A stretch of DNA of 64,000 bases. It comes from Terriglobia bacterium. Its GTDB lineage: Bacteria > Acidobacteriota > Terriglobia > Acidiferrales > UBA7541. Of this stretch, positions 62,442 through 64,000 are shown one piece after another (within the stretch, counting starts at the first letter, position 1; the number at the start of each line of letters is the position of its first letter). Position numbers and translations under genes: made by a program. Where the stretch lies: assembly GCA_020073605.1 (NCBI GenBank), contig JAIQEW010000004.1, positions 124,001-188,000 of the forward strand, in the 5' to 3' direction. The notes under the pieces were generated by a model. It ran no database searches. It was given only the letters and a program-made list of their open reading frames with translations, and had not been told where the DNA came from.

Positions 62442-63238
62442 CTCTGTTTTTTCTTGAAGAAGTGCCGGCGGATATCGGGCCAGAATTCCTTCGCCACGTT
62501 GCCCGTCGTATCCCACATGATGTCGGTGCCCCATACGCTCAGTGTGTTCCCGATCGAGCGGTCATCCTTCGGATGATAGGCGTTGGAGATTCCGGCGGCG
62601 CCGAGATTGCCAAGAATCTCCGAGGCATTGAATTGCCTGTTTCCGGAGTCGCCTCGCGTGACGAAGATGCGGCTTAAGGAGTAGAGCGAGCGGTGCAAAA
62701 TGCTGCCTTTGCCCAATTGGAAGTAGCGGGGATCCTGCCGCAGCAGCGATGGGAATACGGACGTCGTCATCGTCGTGGCGATACCGGCGTCCGCGTAGGA
62801 TGTGCCATAGCGCTTCGCATAGCCCTTCAATCCCTGCCCATAGGACGGTTCCGTATTCTCGGCCTGGCCGAGCAGGGAGACAAAACCGATGAAGACGAAC
62901 GTGTAGGGGTCAAACATGGCGTCCGCCGAAAGCTTGAACTTTTGTTTCGCCGAGAGTGGCTTAAACGCGTGTTCTTTCTCCACAGTCGCATAGTTCGGGA
63001 GGACACCGAACAACCGGTCTTTGTTGGCCGTGTTTTGCCCGCCAGCCTGCGCCGGTGCGCCCGCAGCGTCCCCGTTCTTGGCTCCATCCTGCGATTGGCT
63101 GCTGGAAGAAGCTTGCGGGGACGGCGGCTGCTGTTGAGCAGAAGATTGCCGGGCAAGCGTCGGAAGGGTGCCCAGCAAGACCCCGACCACGATCTTGCCG
63201 GCGATACGCCTAGACACCTGCGGTAGCTTTTGTTTCAC
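62438..63238 (-). CDS. Exported protein of unknown function
   Basis: Protein of 266 residues with a signal peptide (KIVVGVLLGTLPTLARQSSA) and a Ser/Gln/Pro/Ala-rich linker to about residue 70. The mature domain has AFKPLSAKQKFKLSADAMFDP, SYADAGIATTMTTSVFPSLLRQDPRYF and GDSGNRQFNASEILGNLGAAG, a pattern I have seen in Acidobacteriota envelope proteins without known function. Probably outer-membrane associated. ATG 63238; convergent with bshA. Confidence 0.65.
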   Translation of the reverse strand: MKQKLPQVSRRIAGKIVVGVLLGTLPTLARQSSAQQQPPSPQASSSSQSQDGAKNGDAAGAPAQAGGQNTANKDRLFGVLPNYATVEKEHAFKPLSAKQKFKLSADAMFDPYTFVFIGFVSLLGQAENTEPSYGQGLKGYAKRYGTSYADAGIATTMTTSVFPSLLRQDPRYFQLGKGSILHRSLYSLSRIFVTRGDSGNRQFNASEILGNLGAAGISNAYHPKDDRSIGNTLSVWGTDIMWDTTGNVAKEFWPDIRRHFFKKKQS

Positions 63239-63547
63239 GGCTATCGATTGTCGCCCAGATTGTCAGCCTGCTTGAGAACTTAATGTGTGAAGTTTCTAGG
63301 CCTGAAGTTTTGTTGCTGTGTCGATTTCAGTGACTTGGGGAGGGAGTTCAAAAACTTCTAATGCGAGCGCGCTAAGGGGTCTCAAGAAACAAAAGGCCCG
63401 CTTTGCAGCGGGCCTTCAAGGGGAGAAAGCTCCAAGGCCAATGCGCGGTAGGCCACAGAACCCTTTCCTCGACCGCAGTCTAGTGGGCGACATATTCGAA
63501 GTCAAGCGCGAAACCCACAATCCGATTGTCGCGTAAGTCTTTGCTTT
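63239..63547. other. Intergenic region with the terminator of the right-edge gene
   Basis: No coding region. It contains the minus-strand terminator at 63389-63414 and presumably the promoter of the exported protein gene at 63238. Confidence 0.6.
63389..63414 (-). terminator. Rho-independent terminator of the DUF6599-like gene
   Basis: On the minus strand GGCCCGCT and AGCGGGCC form an 8-bp stem closed by four bases and followed by TTTTGTTTC. It lies about 135 nt after the stop at 63548. Confidence 0.75.
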
Positions 63548-64000
63548 TCAGCGGAATATGCGGAGAGCGACACGGTCGGGCAGATTCTTATCGACCTGCT
63601 TGCCCCCGGTTGGCGGCGCGCTGTATCCGTAGAAGTCGTCTGAATTAATGGGTTTGCTGTTGAGTCCCAGCTGAAGGACCTGGAGGTGACTGTTGCGGTC
63701 GAACACTTTGCCGGGCCACAGGCGCTTCACGATGAGCCTCAAACCCCCAAATGACACGCCCGCCACCAGCGCGAACATGCAGATCATTCCCGCCCCGATG
63801 ATCGTTCCAACGATCATGGCCTCGATGGTGGGTTCCTTGAACTGGAAGGTCGGCTCATCCCACGTCAGCTCTGTGCCGGATTGAACCTGACTCAGCAGAT
63901 GATTCGCTTCCGCCTGAGTGGATGCGCCGGAAACAATCGCAATGAGAGTGACCGAGCGGCTGGCGTAGAGTGCTGGCGAGCCGGCGCTAGGATTGGAGCC
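63548..64000 (-). CDS. DUF6599-like protein, C-terminal part (cut by window edge)
   Basis: The last 150 codons of a minus-strand gene whose start lies beyond the right edge. The visible part reads YASRSVTLIAIVSGASTQAE, a soluble domain, then one membrane helix (MIVGTIIGAGMICMFALVAG) and a cytoplasmic end containing RLIVKRLWPGK and ending LPDRVALRIFR. This layout resembles the Acidobacteriota DUF6599 family. Function unknown. A terminator follows at 63389-63414. Confidence 0.65.
   Translation of the reverse strand, partial: GSNPSAGSPALYASRSVTLIAIVSGASTQAEANHLLSQVQSGTELTWDEPTFQFKEPTIEAMIVGTIIGAGMICMFALVAGVSFGGLRLIVKRLWPGKVFDRNSHLQVLQLGLNSKPINSDDFYGYSAPPTGGKQVDKNLPDRVALRIFR

Overview
The window looks like a chromosomal segment of a soil-type Acidobacteriota genome. 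The composition is GC-rich. Several gene families are typical of that phylum: DUF6644/DUF6152 clusters, an Hfq with a long N-terminal extension beside bshA (bacillithiol synthesis), a DUF6677-like gene and a DUF6599-like gene. Oxidative and heterotrophic metabolism is well represented. The phylum call rests on recognised families, not on a marker-gene tree.

Layout. (1) 1-3.7 kb, minus strand: an exported metallo-beta-lactamase-fold hydrolase, a DUF6152 protein, an exported protein of unknown function and three tandem DUF6644 membrane proteins. (2) 4-12.6 kb: catabolic and oxidoreductase genes, namely a VOC ring-cleaving dioxygenase, a maleylacetate-reductase-like iron alcohol dehydrogenase with a fragment of a second copy nearby, a PPOX enzyme, a MetE-like protein, a type-B carboxylesterase, a luciferase-like monooxygenase and an MFS symporter. 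(3) 12.7-24.7 kb: an accessory region in which mostly single-gene units alternate with a family of 68-bp imperfect palindromes (five full copies, several partial). The arrangement resembles a gene-cassette array, but no integrase is present. Genes here include a spermidine-synthase-like protein, a YqeY-like protein, small membrane proteins, a lower-GC alpha/beta hydrolase, a methyltransferase, a Bcr/CflA-type efflux pump and an M29 aminopeptidase. One gene, of the UGSC family, carries an in-frame TGA followed by a SECIS-like hairpin, so it is a probable selenoprotein with a UxxC motif. (4) 24.7-31 kb: an IclR regulator divergent from a tightly packed flavoprotein, ferredoxin, MFS and UroD-family operon. 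(5) 31-34.1 kb: a small island with lower GC, ending in a tyrosine-recombinase tail next to tRNA-His. It carries a nuclease-like protein and a protein resembling nucleotide-modification-associated (Nmad) domains.

(6) 34.1-38.1 kb: a MerR-TPR protein, a NarL-type two-component pair and a PilZ protein. (7) 38.3-44.8 kb: an Rrf2 regulator with a palindromic promoter, a porin and a complete sulfate ABC importer (binding protein, CysT, CysW, CysA), which together form a sulfate-uptake unit. (8) 45-47.9 kb: a nitric-oxide-response set (Crp/Fnr regulator, RIC di-iron repair protein, NnrS). (9) 48-51 kb: tRNA-Thr and a two-subunit molybdenum hydroxylase of the isoquinoline-oxidoreductase type. (10) 51-64 kb: mostly housekeeping genes. 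These are an M24 peptidase group, an MFS transporter, an ABC-2 exporter, YggS, thymidylate kinase, DNA polymerase III delta prime, Hfq and BshA, with two further envelope proteins at the right edge.

The two most notable items are the candidate selenoprotein at 22.5-24.3 kb and the palindrome-punctuated array around it. The island pair at 31-34 kb is a third lead.
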